Shown here piece after piece: positions 1-10,073 of a DNA stretch of 44,725 nt. The position numbers and the translations under genes were made by a program. The notes under the pieces are model-generated. The model was not told where the DNA came from and did no database searches. It saw only the letters and a list, made by a program, of their open reading frames with translations. Position 1 is the first letter of the stretch, and each line of letters starts with the position of its first letter. The stretch comes from Embleya scabrispora DSM 41855 (lineage in GTDB: Bacteria; Actinomycetota; Actinomycetes; Streptomycetales; Streptomycetaceae). Location: contig NZ_KB889712.1 in assembly GCF_000372745.1 (NCBI RefSeq), positions 1-44,725 on the forward strand. Reading direction: 5' to 3'.

Positions 1-401
1 GCCTGGCCGACCTCAATGAGGTATCCGTCGGGATCGCGGAGATAGCAGCGCAACTCGGCTTTCCGGTCGATGGGCGGGGTGAGGAATTCCGCCCCCTTGG
101 CGCTCCAGTCCCTGTAGCAGGCCTCGATGTCGGCCACACGGATGTTGAGGAAGCTCGATGTGGTGTTGGGGTCATCGGGCGGCTGCAGCATCACATCGGG
201 TTTGTCGGGGGTCGGGCCGCCGCCGGGATTCATGATGATCCAGCCGTTGGCGAGCTTGACGATGCACGGGTTCTCTTCCAGCACCACACTGCCGCCCAGG
301 ACGTCCGTGTGGAAGGCGCGCGACCGGGGCACGTCCCGCACGGTCAGGAAGTGCGTGAGGAGCACCCCGGTGACCGGGGCAGGCAGGTCCTCTCGCTGCA
401 T
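1..401 (-). CDS. VOC (glyoxalase/bleomycin resistance) family protein, 3' end outside window
   Basis: Reading in from position 401 (ATG preceded by a GGGGA ribosome site) the protein starts MQREDLPAPVTGVLLTHFLT and continues open to the window edge. It has the VOC pattern: a first beta strand (LLTHFLTVRD), a SRAFHTDVLG helix, a GGSVV strand, and near the visible end RCYLRDPDGYLIEV, the usual metal-ligand strand ending in Glu. About 133 residues are visible, nearly a whole domain. VOC proteins use a paired beta-alpha-beta-beta-beta fold for metal-dependent lyase, dioxygenase or drug-binding roles. The sequence gives no hint of the substrate. The family is clear; the function is unknown. Confidence 0.8.
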   Translation of the reverse strand, partial: MQREDLPAPVTGVLLTHFLTVRDVPRSRAFHTDVLGGSVVLEENPCIVKLANGWIIMNPGGGPTPDKPDVMLQPPDDPNTTSSFLNIRVADIEACYRDWSAKGAEFLTPPIDRKAELRCYLRDPDGYLIEVGQ

Positions 402-699
402 TGGCGGGTCCCCTTCACTTGCTGCCCACCGCGGACACCACGCGTGCCGTGGGCACGGCCGACGGTGCAGCCATGGGCGCGGGGCCGGTCGCACCGGCAC
501 CGCCGGCTGCGGGGGCACGGCCAGCGGTTCGGGCTCGGCTGTGGCCCAAGGGTCGGTGGATGCGGTGGTGCGGGTGACTGGGTCGGTGGACATCGGGGGG
601 CCTCCCGACCAGGAGCGGATACGTGCCGGAAGGATGGCGAGCACCACCTTGTCCTTCGTCTGTACGAGCCTGCGACCAGCACAAACGCGCGGTCGACGC

Positions 700-835
700 A
701 ACACCGGCCGACTCCGGAGGTGAACGTGCGGACCTCCTTGCGACGTCGCTTGCCCGGGCCGGGAACACGGACGCAGACCTTCACGTCGGCCTTGCCGAAG
801 TCAATCCCGGCGCATCGTTCGTGGACGACGTCCAT
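700..835 (-). pseudogene. IS110-family transposase N-terminal remnant
   Basis: An ATG at 835 opens with MDVVHERCAGIDFGKADVKV and continues CVRVPGPGKRRRKEVRTF. This is the start of IS110-type DEDD transposases, with the first catalytic Asp in the AGID motif. Similarity is lost after about 40 residues, and the downstream frames do not restore the remaining DEDD residues or the C-terminal serine domain. It is a truncated, dead copy. Confidence 0.75.
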
Positions 836-1055
836 GCCCCGGCACCCCCCTTGGTGCTTCGCGTGATCGAACGGCGACCGTCCGGCGGGGACCAGGCAGG
901 CAAGAGAGTCTGATTCACGTACTCGAGGCAACAATTCCGGGTGCCTGACGAAGAATCCCCGGCGTCCTACTCAGGATCGGGCTCCGGCAGCGCCAAGATT
1001 CCACGGCATCAGCCGGACGGCCGTAGCCCGATTTTCTCCCCTTGGGGTGTCACCG

Positions 1056-2492
1056 TCAGGCAATCGGATTACTCAGTAGGCCGGGACGTTCGAGATAGTG
1101 CGTACGGGCGGTTGCGAACCGGCTGCGGACCGCGGCGTCGAAGCGTTCCCCGGGGAGAACGGTGTGCCTGGTTTGCCAGGTTGGTGGAAAGTCGCCGTTC
1201 GGGTTCATGGCCCAGGCTGCTTGCCGGGCGGCACCGATTGCGACGTACTCGGCAGGTTCGGGCAGGGTGACGGGGCGTTCGAACAAGGCCGGGGCGATGG
1301 CGGTCACGGCGGGGGAGCGCGCCGCGCCTCCGGTGAGAAGCACGTGTCCGGTGGCGACGCCCGATGCGATGAGTGTGTCGAGGGCTTCTGCAAGGCCGCA
1401 CAACATGCCTTCCACCGCAGCGCGGGCCAGGTGTGCGGGAGTCGCGTTGCCCCCGGTCAGGCCGTGGATCGCTCCGGTGGCGTCCGGGAGGTTGGGGGTT
1501 CGCTCGCCGGCCAGGTAGGGCACCAGCACCAAGCCGCCCGCTCCCGCCGGCGCGCACAGTGCGAGTTCGGCCAGCCGATCGTGGTTCACGTCGAGCATGT
1601 GTGCGATGGCGTCCAGCACGCCGGCGGCGTTGAGTGTGCACGCCAACGGGAGAAAGTTGCCCGTGGCGTCGGCGAATCCGGCGATTGTCCCGGTCGCGTC
1701 CGCGGTCGGGGAGTCGGTTGTGCCATACACCGTGCCCGACGTGCCCAGCGACACGATCACATCCCCAACCGCCGCACCCAGGCCGAGCGCGGCGGCCATG
1801 TTGTCACCCGTGCCCGCTGCCACCAGGATCCCTTCCGGGCTGATGCCGGCGGCCTGGTGCGGATCCAGCACCCGGGGCAGGATCGGGACGCGGCCGAACG
1901 CCAGTTGCAGGATCTCGTCGCGGTACGCGCCCTGCTGCGGCGACCAGTACCCGGTGCCCGAGGCATCCCCGCGGTCGGTCGTGAGGTCGGCGAGGTCGCC
2001 GGTGCCGCGGAGCCGCCAGGTGAGGTAGTCGTGTGGCAGGCAGACGGCCGCAACCCGCGCCGCGGCGTCGGGCTCGTGTTCGGCGAGCCAGCGCAGCTTG
2101 GTGACCGTGAACGACGCGACGGGGACGCTGCCGACAGCGTCTGCCCAGGCCTTCGGTCCGCCCAGTTCGGCGACCAGTTCGGTTGCCGCTCCGGCCGAGC
2201 GGGTGTCGTTCCAGAGCAGCGCGTCCCGGACCACTGCGCCGTCCTCATCGAGGCAGACGAGGCCGTGCTGCTGGCCCGCAACGGCCACCCCCTCGACGTC
2301 GGCGAGGCCGCCTGCCTCGTGGACCGCGCGTCCGAGCGCCTGCCACCACGCCTCGGGGCCGACCTCGGTCCCCTGCGGGTGCGACGCGCGCCCGGAACGC
2401 ACGACGATTCCGCTTTCGGCGTCGCAGACCACGACCTTGCACGATTGCGTGGACGAGTCGATCCCCGCGACCAGCGGTGGGTTGCCCGCCAT
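1056..2492 (-). CDS. xylB: Xylulokinase
   Basis: A 478-residue FGGY carbohydrate kinase that phosphorylates D-xylulose to xylulose 5-phosphate in the cytoplasm, the second step of xylose catabolism. Visible motifs: N-terminal phosphate loop [13 protein letters not shown] (residues 10-22), GQQHG in the first domain, LWNDTRS, catalytic-base region [20 protein letters not shown], and the adenosine motif GGAARSP near the C-terminus. Length is normal for XylB. The ATG at 2492 lies one base after the xylA stop, so the two are translationally coupled. This start is far better than longer upstream starts in the same frame, which overlap xylA. Confidence 0.95.
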   Translation of the reverse strand: MAGNPPLVAGIDSSTQSCKVVVCDAESGIVVRSGRASHPQGTEVGPEAWWQALGRAVHEAGGLADVEGVAVAGQQHGLVCLDEDGAVVRDALLWNDTRSAGAATELVAELGGPKAWADAVGSVPVASFTVTKLRWLAEHEPDAAARVAAVCLPHDYLTWRLRGTGDLADLTTDRGDASGTGYWSPQQGAYRDEILQLAFGRVPILPRVLDPHQAAGISPEGILVAAGTGDNMAAALGLGAAVGDVIVSLGTSGTVYGTTDSPTADATGTIAGFADATGNFLPLACTLNAAGVLDAIAHMLDVNHDRLAELALCAPAGAGGLVLVPYLAGERTPNLPDATGAIHGLTGGNATPAHLARAAVEGMLCGLAEALDTLIASGVATGHVLLTGGAARSPAVTAIAPALFERPVTLPEPAEYVAIGAARQAAWAMNPNGDFPPTWQTRHTVLPGERFDAAVRSRFATARTHYLERPGLLSNPIA

Positions 2493-2493
2493 G

Positions 2494-3651
2494 TCAGCGC
2501 GCGCCGAGGATGTGCTCGACGGCCAACTGGTCGAGTCGCTCGTAGCCGAGGCCGCGTGCGGCGACACCGTCGAGGTCGAAGTCGCCGTCGCTGAGATCGG
2601 CGTACGTCTCGTCGGAGGCGAGTGTGGGGACGGCCAGTTCGCCGAGACCCGCGGCGGCGGCTGCCTCGCGGACTTCGGGGTCGGCACGGAATGCCTTCGC
2701 GCGCTCGCGCAGCAACAGGTACGTGCGCATGTTCGCGGCCGCCGACGCCCATACCCCGGAGGCGTCCTCGGTGCGCAGCGGCTTGTAGTCGAAGTGCCGC
2801 GGCCCGTCGTAGCCTGCGTGTTCCAGCAGGTCGACCAGGAAGAAGGCGCTCTTGAGGTCGCCGTGACCGAAGACCAGGTCCTGGTCGTACTTGGGCCCAT
2901 GCTGGCCGTTGAGGTCGATGTGGAACAGCTTGCCCGCCCACAGTGCCTGGGCGACGCCGTGGACCACGTTCAGGCCGGCCATCTGCTCGTGGCCGACCTC
3001 GGGATTGAGCCCGACCATGTCGGGCTGTTCGAGGCTTTCGATGAACGCCAGCGCGTGACCGATCGTGGGCAGGAAGATGTCGCCACGTGGCTCGTTGGGC
3101 TTGGGCTCCAATGCGAAGCGCAGGCCGTAGCCCTGGTCGCGGACGTATCCGCACAGGATGTCGAGGGCTTCCTTGTACCGGTCCAGCGCGGCGTGCACGT
3201 CGGTCGCCGCATCGGACTCGCTGCCTTCCCGTCCGCCCCAGAACACGTAGGTACGCGCGCCGAGTTCGGCGGCCAAGTCGATGTTGCGGATGACTTTGTG
3301 CAGGGCGAATCGGCGTACGGACCGGTCGTTCGCGGTGAATGCGCCGTCCTTGAAAACGGGGTGGCTGAACAGATTCGTCGTCGCCATCGGCACAGCGAGG
3401 CCGGTCGCATCGAGCGCGGACCGGAATGCCGCGATCTTCTTGGCGCGTGTCGCTTCGTCCGCGCCGAAAGGGATCAGGTCGTCGTCGTGGAAGGTCACGC
3501 CGTGCGCGCCCAACTCCGCAAGCTTGTGCACTGCGGTCACGGGGTCGAGGGGCCCCCGGGTCGCGTCGCCGAACGGGTCGCGGGCCTGCCAGCCAACGGT
3601 CCACAGGCCGAAGGTGAACTTGTCGTCGGGCTGCGGAATCAGGTTCGGCAC
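2494..3651 (-). CDS. xylA: Xylose isomerase
   Basis: A 385-residue class I (short, actinobacterial) xylose isomerase converting D-xylose to D-xylulose with two divalent metals. The N-terminus [20 protein letters not shown] is typical of Streptomyces enzymes. Catalytic and metal residues are in place: His55 and Asp58 (VTFHDDD), Glu182 and Lys184 ([10 protein letters not shown]), Glu218 and His221, Asp246, Asp256, Asp258 and Asp288 (HFDYK). The start is GTG at 3651 with GGGAG five bases upstream; a nearby ATG is out of frame. It is the first gene of a xylA-xylB operon divergent from a ROK regulator, with a palindrome in its leader. Confidence 0.96.
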   Translation of the reverse strand: MPNLIPQPDDKFTFGLWTVGWQARDPFGDATRGPLDPVTAVHKLAELGAHGVTFHDDDLIPFGADEATRAKKIAAFRSALDATGLAVPMATTNLFSHPVFKDGAFTANDRSVRRFALHKVIRNIDLAAELGARTYVFWGGREGSESDAATDVHAALDRYKEALDILCGYVRDQGYGLRFALEPKPNEPRGDIFLPTIGHALAFIESLEQPDMVGLNPEVGHEQMAGLNVVHGVAQALWAGKLFHIDLNGQHGPKYDQDLVFGHGDLKSAFFLVDLLEHAGYDGPRHFDYKPLRTEDASGVWASAAANMRTYLLLRERAKAFRADPEVREAAAAAGLGELAVPTLASDETYADLSDGDFDLDGVAARGLGYERLDQLAVEHILGAR

Positions 3652-3668
3652 GTCATCTCCCAGAAATA

Positions 3669-3685
3669 AGTCTAATGTCTAGACT
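3669..3685. promoter_or_regulatory. Candidate operator of the xylA/ROK divergent promoter
   Basis: A perfect inverted repeat AGTCTA-ATGTC-TAGACT lies 18 bp upstream of the xylA start codon and about 90 bp before the ROK gene. Its position is right for repression of xylAB by the divergent ROK protein. The binding partner is inferred from position only. Confidence 0.6.
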
Positions 3686-3775
3686 AAACAGTGACAGCTA
3701 AGCCGCACGTGCCCGCGATGTCAAGATCCGCTGCCGCAGGCAATCCGGGCTCGGCGCGATGAAAGGATCACTGCC

Positions 3776-4972
3776 ATGACCGCGCCGCCCCGCCCCACCC
3801 ACATCGACACCATGCGAGAGCGGAACCTTGCGCTCGTCCTCCAAGAGATCGCCCGTCGGCAACCGGTCACTCGCGCTCGGCTCGCAGAACTGACCGGGCT
3901 GACGAAGACCACCGTGACCGGTCAGGTGGCCGCCTTGGAAGGGCTGCGCCTGGTCACCAGCGGGGGGCCGGTGCGTGAGGGCGCACGTGGTCGCCCGGGC
4001 GCGCCGGTCTCGCTTGCGCCCGGCCCCGTGGCAGGGCTCGGCCTGGAGGTAAACGGGCACTACCTCGCAGCGTGCGTCCTGGACCTGACCGGCGGTGTGC
4101 GCCTGAGCGAGACCTACGCGTGCGACAACCGCGGCCGTGACGCTCGCGACACTCTGGCGGCGCTGGCCGCACTGGCGCGGCAGATGATCACGCGGTCCAC
4201 CGAGGCCGGACTGGCCGTGGTCGGGACCGCGGTTGCGCTGCCCGGCGTCATCGCCGAGGACCGGGTCAACGCCCCGAACCTCGGCTGGGACTCGGTTCCG
4301 GCCGCGGCGCTGCTCGATGACGCCCTCCCCGTTCAGACGATCGGTCTCACGGTGGACAACGAGGCGAACCTCGGAGCATTGGGCGAACGTTGGTACGGGG
4401 TCGGCCGAGGCGCGGGCAGCTACATCTACCTGTCCGGCGAGATCGGTATCGGCGCCGGCATCGTGGTCGACGGCGAACTCTTCCGCAGTGCCCACGGCTC
4501 GGCCGGCGAACTGGGCCACGTCGTTGTCGACCCGGACGGACCCGCGTGCCGCTGCGGCGGCGCCGGTTGCCTGGAACAGGTCGCCGGCCTCGACGCTGTC
4601 CTGCGCGCGGCGGGTGTCTCCGACACTTCCGGAACGTCCGAGTCGAGGCTGTCCGAATTGCTGCGCCGTCTCGCCGACGGCGACCACGACGCGCTCCGGG
4701 CGGTCGACGCTGCCGGCCGGGGACTGGCGGTGGCGCTCGTCGGGGCGGTGAACCTTCTGGACCCGGACACGATCATCCTCGGCGGGCTGCTCGCGCGCCT
4801 CGCGTTTTGGCTCATCCCCCCGATTGAGGGTGCCGTCATCCGAGGCGGCGGCAAGCTGCGCGGCCGCACGCCCGTTCTCCGTGCGTCGACGCTGGAGGCG
4901 GGCAGCGCCGTACGAGGTGCGGCGGGGACCGTCCTCGCCGCTGTTCTCGCGGACCCGCTCAGCGTCGCCTGA
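3776..4972 (+). CDS. ROK-family transcriptional regulator (XylR/NagC type)
   Basis: A 398-residue protein with an N-terminal winged helix (about residues 15-75; TRARLAELTGLTKTTVTGQV is the recognition region) followed by a ROK sugar-kinase-like domain. The ROK zinc site is present: His248, Cys258, Cys260 and Cys265 in GHVVVDPDGPACRCGGAGC. Such proteins repress sugar operons and are released by the sugar. Divergence from xylAB makes xylose the likely effector (inference). ATG at 3776 follows a GAAAGGA ribosome site. Confidence 0.9.
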   Translation: MTAPPRPTHIDTMRERNLALVLQEIARRQPVTRARLAELTGLTKTTVTGQVAALEGLRLVTSGGPVREGARGRPGAPVSLAPGPVAGLGLEVNGHYLAACVLDLTGGVRLSETYACDNRGRDARDTLAALAALARQMITRSTEAGLAVVGTAVALPGVIAEDRVNAPNLGWDSVPAAALLDDALPVQTIGLTVDNEANLGALGERWYGVGRGAGSYIYLSGEIGIGAGIVVDGELFRSAHGSAGELGHVVVDPDGPACRCGGAGCLEQVAGLDAVLRAAGVSDTSGTSESRLSELLRRLADGDHDALRAVDAAGRGLAVALVGAVNLLDPDTIILGGLLARLAFWLIPPIEGAVIRGGGKLRGRTPVLRASTLEAGSAVRGAAGTVLAAVLADPLSVA

Positions 4973-5214
4973 CCGCAACGCCGGGTCGCAACGCGCCGGA
5001 TGCCGACCTGCCCGACTGATCGGCAAGGCCCTCGCTCCGCCGGATCTGCGCCGCTACGGGATTCCGCTCGGCGGTCGCGGTCCATGCGGCTTCCCCGACG
5101 CGCGCCTGAGCGGGTGCGGGCGAACCGACCCGCCGCTGCCGTGATCATGCGGGAGACGGTCGTCAGGGCGGGCGGCAGGGCCCGATGGCGAGGCAACGGA
5201 GTTTCCTGGGGACA

Positions 5215-5529
5215 AGCTGTCCTGGTCGCGCCGGGCCACTGCGAGGTGGGTCATCACCTCGGAAGGGTGCAGGTGGGTTTCGTTGTCGTGGGCGAGATGG
5301 CGGCGGTGCATGAGCCGGCCGACGGTCCGCTCGACGTCCCACCGGCTGGGGAGGAGCTTGAATCCCATGACGGTGGGGTCGCGTTGCACGACGTGGACGT
5401 CGATCCCGAGGGTCGCGCCGTGATCGACGGGCTTGGTGCGGTAGCCGCTGGGTGGATGCCGACGATGTGGCCGGAGACGCTCGCGGCTGTTACCCGGTCC
5501 GCGAACTGCCGGCCCAGCGGGCCCGCCAT
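5215..5529 (-). pseudogene. IS5-family transposase remnant (middle and C-terminal part)
   Basis: In the minus frames one reads DRVTAASVSGHIVGIHP, then after a frameshift TKPVDHGATLGIDVHVV, then MGFKLLPSRWDVERTVGRLM and THLHPSEVMTHLAVARRDQ. These are the middle and the Glu-containing C-terminal (RWxVERTxGxLM) blocks of IS5-type DDE transposases. There is no N-terminal half here, and frames are broken. It is homologous at DNA level to the plus-strand scrap at about 18.1-18.4 kb. Confidence 0.75.
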
Positions 5530-5956
5530 AGCCGGGCCGGCGCGGTACCGCGCTGCCGGTTGGACGACTTCCCTGCGGGCGACGGCGACCGCATGGGCCG
5601 GCCCGCGCGCCTCCCGCGCAAGCTGGAACGGGGTGCGTTGTCAGTATTCGGAATCGCCCACCACCACCGACGGGTCCGGCCGCCAGGTCGCCGGTTCATC
5701 GAGGATCCCCAGGGCCGGCCGCCACCTCCCCGGTCCCGGTTGCCGACTACCGGATCCCGACGGCCCGGCACCGGGCAGGGTCGTCGACCCATTCGCCCGG
5801 CAGGTACGGCCGCCACTGCAACTGCAACTGCAACTGCAACGGGCACGAGGCCGTGCCGGTGGCCGCATCCACACCGAAGGCGACCCGACGGTTCGCCCGT
5901 CTTCCCAGCGCGCCGCAGAAGACCCAACGAAGTGCTACTGGCTGGTGGCTGACCAT
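5530..5956 (-). pseudogene. IS701-family transposase remnant
   Basis: Minus-strand blocks in different frames read WRPYLPGEWVDDPARCRAVGI, LDEPATWRPDPSVVVGDSEYG and TPFQLAREARGPAHAVAVAR. They match the middle of IS701-type transposases (LYLP-W, then DE-x-W-x-PPVVVxDxGYGD, then the VVAV strand). At least two frameshifts separate them. It runs directly into the IS5 scrap downstream. Confidence 0.6.
5816..5839. repeat. Four tandem copies of CTGCAA
   Basis: Perfect 6-bp tandem repeat inside the IS701 remnant. On the minus strand it encodes a Leu-Gln run, so it looks like slippage expansion within dead coding sequence. Confidence 0.9.
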
Positions 5957-6080
5957 TGGATCGAGCGCTACGGCGCGCGGGTCGACTCCTGTCGCTTACC
6001 CAAAGGCGAGGATGTGCGGCACGAGCGGGCCGAGCAGGCGGGTTGGGGCGGTGATGGAGCGCTCGACCGACCGTTGCCGT
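5925..6080 (+). pseudogene. Possible transposase fragment
   Basis: A plus-strand frame reads YWLVADHWIERYGARVDSC followed by RLPKGEDVRHERAEQAGW. The ERYGARVDSxRLP block resembles a segment I associate with actinomycete transposases, but I cannot name the IS family. No start, stop or flanking domain is recognisable, and it is followed only by the promoter of the next gene. Confidence 0.3.
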
Positions 6081-6220
6081 GGGCGACGGGTGGTTCGACG
6101 ACGCGACCGTCTCCGGGAAGTGACAGTCGTCCGCCGTTGACCGGCAAGAGTGCGCTCCGAGGGCCGCGAGGGCCATCGCGCCGGCCCCCGGGGTCGCGTG
6201 CCCGGAGGCAGGCGGTCTCG

Positions 6221-6276
6221 TTGACATGCCGCGCGACGGGTGGGTAGCTTTCAGGCAATCTAATCGATAACCGATA
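6221..6276 (+). promoter_or_regulatory. Promoter with AATCG-N5-CGATT operator upstream of the 644-residue protein gene
   Basis: TTGACA (6221-6226), 18-bp spacer, TAGCTT (6245-6250), then the operator AATCGATAACCGATA at 6262-6276, which overlaps the expected transcription start region. The same 15-bp element recurs at 10849, 20357 and 20585. A repressor bound here would block initiation. The regulator is inferred to be the GntR/FCD protein at 10.1-10.8 kb. Confidence 0.75.
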
Positions 6277-6308
6277 GAGAATGCCTCCGCGAGACAAGGT
6301 TGCAGAAC

Positions 6309-8243
6309 ATGGGTGCCGCCATCACCAGGATCACTGCCACGACACCCCTCGCGCGGCCGCCGGTCTGGGCGATCCTGGAGCGCGAACTGTTCCGCCGGTT
6401 GGATGACGCGTGGCGGCGCTTCCAAGCGCTCTACTGCGCTGATGACGGGTCGCTGCGCTACAGCGGCGGAACTGTCGGTCGCGACGGGGCCGACGACTTC
6501 TATGAGCCCTTCTTCAACTGGCCGGTCCTGTACATGCTCGGCGGCGCGGACGACCTGCTCGAAGCCTGCAAGCACCACTGGCGCGGCGTGACCGCCCAGC
6601 TCACCGCCCGCGGCATGCTCACGGACGAGTACGAGAACGGCTACGACTGGTTCCACCAGGGCGAGTCTGCGCTCTTCTTCTATGGCATCTGCGCAGCGGA
6701 CCCTTCGGACGAACATTTCCGCGCACGCGCCTTGCGGTTCGCGAATCTCTTCCTCGGGGACTCCGAGACCGGCAACTACGACCCCGATCTCCGTATGATG
6801 CGCGCACCGCACATCGGAGCGGGAGGCCCCCTGCCGGGGCTTGGTGAGAACCAGCCGTACAGCGCCGACCTCGTCGGCATGGAGCCGTACGGTCTGCCGC
6901 TTCGCGACCTGCCCGGCATCACCGGCTGGTCGGATCTCGCGGATCCGGCGAACGCGAATCTGATGCGCACAGAGATGGACGCGCGGCTGGGCGCCGGCGA
7001 CGTCCCGATCAACCTCGCGGCCACCTCGCTCGCGGTCAACGCCTGGCTCTACGACCACGATTGGCGCTTCGCTGCCTTCGTGACCGACTACGTCGGCGCG
7101 TGGGCCGAGCGCACCCGCGACAACGGCGGCCTGATCCCCGACAACGTAGGCCCGACCGGACGCGTCGGCGAACTACACGGTGGGCGTTGGTACGGCGGCC
7201 ACTACGGCTGGACCTGGCCGCACGGCCTGCACAGTGTCGCGGCCGCCGCGCTGATCGGGGCGATCAACGCCACCCTGGTCGGCGGCGGGCCCGCCGGCCT
7301 GGATCTGCCCCGCAAGCCGCTCGAGAAGGCGCTGGCCCTGGCTCGACGCGCGGTCATGGATCCCTCCGAAGCCACCTTGTACGACCAGTGGGCCGACCGC
7401 CTCGGCGCGGATGCCGCCGGCCCGCTGCTGCTGGTGCCCTATCGCCGTGACGACGACGGCTGGTTCGACCACGAACCCATGCAGCCGGCCTTTCCGGCTT
7501 GGCTGTGGTGGACCAGCCGCGACCCGCAAGACGCGGCGACGTTGTCCGACCTGGCTGCGGAGTCGGGATACGACTGGCGAGAGGTCCGTGCCTTCCGCGA
7601 CAAGGAGGAGGCCGGGCACGAGGCCCCGTGGTGGACCTATCTGCACGGCGACAACCCCGACTATCCGGAATTGGCCCTGACCATGGCGCTGGGCCAGCTC
7701 AACCGGCAGCTCGCGCTCATGGAACGGTTCCCCACACCGCCGGTCGGCGACGACATCCACTGGTGGCAACGCCTGAATCCGGTGGTGACCGAGGTCCTGA
7801 CCCAGTTGGTCGGCGGTGCTCCGCAGATGCTCTACAACGGCGGACTTCCCCTGGCGCAGCTGCGCTGGGCAGACGTGCTGCGCGGCCGTCCGGGGCTGCC
7901 GGACCAGGTGTCCGCGCTCGTCGAGGAGATCGGCGAGGCACACACGACTGTCCTGGTGGTCAACCTGGACCCGGTCGCGGACAAGATCATCGAAGTCGTG
8001 GGCGGCGCGTACGACGAACATCCGATCGTCGCGGTGTCCTACGACGCCTTCGAAAGTGACTACCCCGACGACTCGCGGCGGTACCTGCCGCCGCCCGGTG
8101 AGCCCTCCGAACGCCGCGAGGAGGTTTCGGACCGCCTGCACATCCGCATCCCGGCACAGACGAGCATCCGGCTGCGCCTTGAGCACGACCGCTTCGGCCG
8201 CCGGCCACGGCATCAGGACCTGCACCGCAGGCCGTCGGTCTGA
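6309..8243 (+). CDS. Uncharacterised 644-residue protein, possible all-alpha-barrel sugar enzyme
   Basis: A large soluble protein without signal peptide or membrane segments. It is rich in Trp and acidic residues, with motifs such as DDFYEPFFNWPVLYMLGG (near residue 60-80), ENGYDWFHQGESALFFYG, GGRWYGGHYGWTWPHGLHS (about 290-310) and GDDIHWWQRLNPVVTEVLTQL. The spacing of Trp-rich helical blocks recalls (alpha/alpha)6 barrel glycosidases or isomerases, but I do not recognise the exact family and no activity is assigned. Its promoter carries the same operator as the importer and fucosidase genes, so it should act on the same sugar. ATG at 6309 has AAGG nine bases upstream; an in-frame TTG at 6300 is the alternative. 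Confidence 0.8.
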   Translation: MGAAITRITATTPLARPPVWAILERELFRRLDDAWRRFQALYCADDGSLRYSGGTVGRDGADDFYEPFFNWPVLYMLGGADDLLEACKHHWRGVTAQLTARGMLTDEYENGYDWFHQGESALFFYGICAADPSDEHFRARALRFANLFLGDSETGNYDPDLRMMRAPHIGAGGPLPGLGENQPYSADLVGMEPYGLPLRDLPGITGWSDLADPANANLMRTEMDARLGAGDVPINLAATSLAVNAWLYDHDWRFAAFVTDYVGAWAERTRDNGGLIPDNVGPTGRVGELHGGRWYGGHYGWTWPHGLHSVAAAALIGAINATLVGGGPAGLDLPRKPLEKALALARRAVMDPSEATLYDQWADRLGADAAGPLLLVPYRRDDDGWFDHEPMQPAFPAWLWWTSRDPQDAATLSDLAAESGYDWREVRAFRDKEEAGHEAPWWTYLHGDNPDYPELALTMALGQLNRQLALMERFPTPPVGDDIHWWQRLNPVVTEVLTQLVGGAPQMLYNGGLPLAQLRWADVLRGRPGLPDQVSALVEEIGEAHTTVLVVNLDPVADKIIEVVGGAYDEHPIVAVSYDAFESDYPDDSRRYLPPPGEPSERREEVSDRLHIRIPAQTSIRLRLEHDRFGRRPRHQDLHRRPSV

Positions 8244-8628
8244 CCGTTCACGAGCGCCCATGGACGTCGTCAACCTGACGAGACCGTCCGAAGGCCGTGA
8301 ACTTGACTACGAGGCGCCCACGGCGTCCTGGCGGCTCGACGTCGCACCGGCACGGACAAGCGATGCACACGGCTGACGTGACGTTGCGGCGATGGCGTGT
8401 TCCTCGTACCCGCTGTTGCGACGACGGCCGAAGTTCTCCGGCTCGGCATCACCAAACATCGACAGCATCCATTTCGGGGAGCGCCTACGGTCGGTGACGA
8501 AGGAGCCTGGGCGCGCGTCGTTGGGAGGGGCGCGGTTGCACACGTGGGAACCCGCGCGGGGAACCGATGCTCCGTCGGCATGTTGTCGAAGGCTCGATCG
8601 AGCGGCACGCGGTCCGCACGGTCGATGC
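8244..8628. other. Intergenic, no gene recognised
   Basis: Open frames exist on both strands, as expected in GC-rich DNA, but none resembles a known protein or has a good start and ribosome site. It separates the 644-residue protein gene from an ISL3 relic and is probably decayed insertion-sequence flank. Confidence 0.4.
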
Positions 8629-9749
8629 ATGGAGATGTCGTTGTCGTGGTGGGCCGGGTTGCTGTTCCCGACGGCCGGGGTGCGTGTCGAGAGCGTCGAC
8701 GTCGATGCCGACGAAGTCCACGTCCGCGCGGCGGGCAACGCTGAAGGCACCGCGGTCCGGACTGTGGTGCTTCGTCGGTGCGGGTGCACGACCGCTGTAC
8801 TCGGCGCCGGCCCACGGCATGGTCGCGCGGTCACGGTTCACCCGGCCGTGTCCCGCTTCGTCTGCGCCGACCGAGGGTGCCCACGACGGACGTTCGTCGA
8901 GCGGGTCGGCTGCGTCATTGCAGACGGAGCCGCGCTCTGCGGACGGTGCCGGAGCGGATCGCGCTCGCCCTGGCGGGCTGCGGTCCGTACCGCCGCCCCC
9001 GATACCCCATACCGTGGCCGACCGACGGCACGCGTGGAGGAACCTGCGCGAGGTCGTGGAGAAGTGCCTCCTCGCGCACCGCGACCGCCTCCCCGAACCA
9101 CGGGACGCCGAAACAGGCGGAGCCCGAGCCCGACGGGACCTCGTGCCGGATGCGCTCGAGGGCGCGCTGTGGGTCCGCAGTCGGGAGCGGTGCGCCGCCG
9201 TCCAGGACATGGTCGCCAAGGGCGTGGGTCTCCGCGATCGCCGAGGTGCTCGGCCTGGATCCCATGGACGGTACGGCGGTTCGCGCACGCGCTGACCGTC
9301 GAGGAGCCCCTCACCGTGCACGCCGCCCACAGCCGCGGGCCGCTCCGGCCCTACCTCGGCTGCCTCCACCGGTGGTGGAACGAACGCTGCACCGACGGGG
9401 CCGTCCTTCATGCGAGGATCCGGCAGCTCGGCCACGGGGGCGCCAAGCGGCGGTGCGGCGCCGACTGCAACCCATGCGGGCATCCGGACAGTCGGCGCCG
9501 AAGGCGCTCCACACGCCCACCGTCCGCCTGATCGCTCAGTGGCTCACCCGCCACCCCGACTCCCTCACGGCGGAGGGATACGGTGCGGCTCGAGACCGTC
9601 CTGGCGCCCAGCCCGGGGCTTCACCAGGTGTGCGACGCGGTGGGCGCGATCGCCGAGACGATGCGCGACCGTGTGGACGCGAACTCCCCGACTGGATCGA
9701 CCGCGTCGCAGCCGAGGGCGCTGTCCCCCGCTGCGCGCCGTCGCCGTGA
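8629..9749 (+). pseudogene. ISL3-family transposase relic with several frameshifts
   Basis: Blocks in changing frames follow the order of an ISL3 transposase: LLFPTAGVRVESVDVDADEV with a degenerate zinc region, VSRFVCADRGCPRRTFVERV, RERCAAVQDMVAKGVGLRDR (HTH region), YLGCLHRWWNERCTDGAVLH, LHTPTVRLIAQWLTRHPDSL, and RGRELPDWIDRVAAEG. The element spans most of a normal 500-residue transposase but cannot make a single protein. Confidence 0.8.
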
Positions 9750-10073
9750 TTCTTCGCCGCGACCTCGACGCTGTCACTGCCGGACCTGTCGCCGCTCCGG
9801 AACAGTGGCCCGGTCGAAGGTGCTGTTGCACGCGTCGTCTCGCACGGCCCGTGTTCGGGCGGGCCGGCTTCGACCTTCTCCGCCTTCGGATCATCAACGC
9901 CAACACCCGATGTCACGGGTGCGTTACCGCGCCCATCAACCCGGAGCCGCCGGCCGTGCGGTGTTCCGGGCCGCTGCCGCTGTCGGGGGCGCGCCATCCG
10001 TTCGGCTGATGACGTCGTGCGGATGGGGCGCTGTGCAAACGTCGCCGGTGTGGCGGCGCACAGTCCGCAAGTC
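9750..10073. other. Intergenic, no gene recognised
   Basis: This holds the tail of the ISL3 relic and the downstream region of the GntR gene. I see no coding frame with a recognisable product and no clear terminator. Confidence 0.4.

Noticed and set aside
5490-7058. 522-codon minus-strand open frame
   Set aside because: It overlaps the 644-residue protein gene antisense; apart from scraps of transposase in its end it is Arg/Pro-rich shadow sequence.
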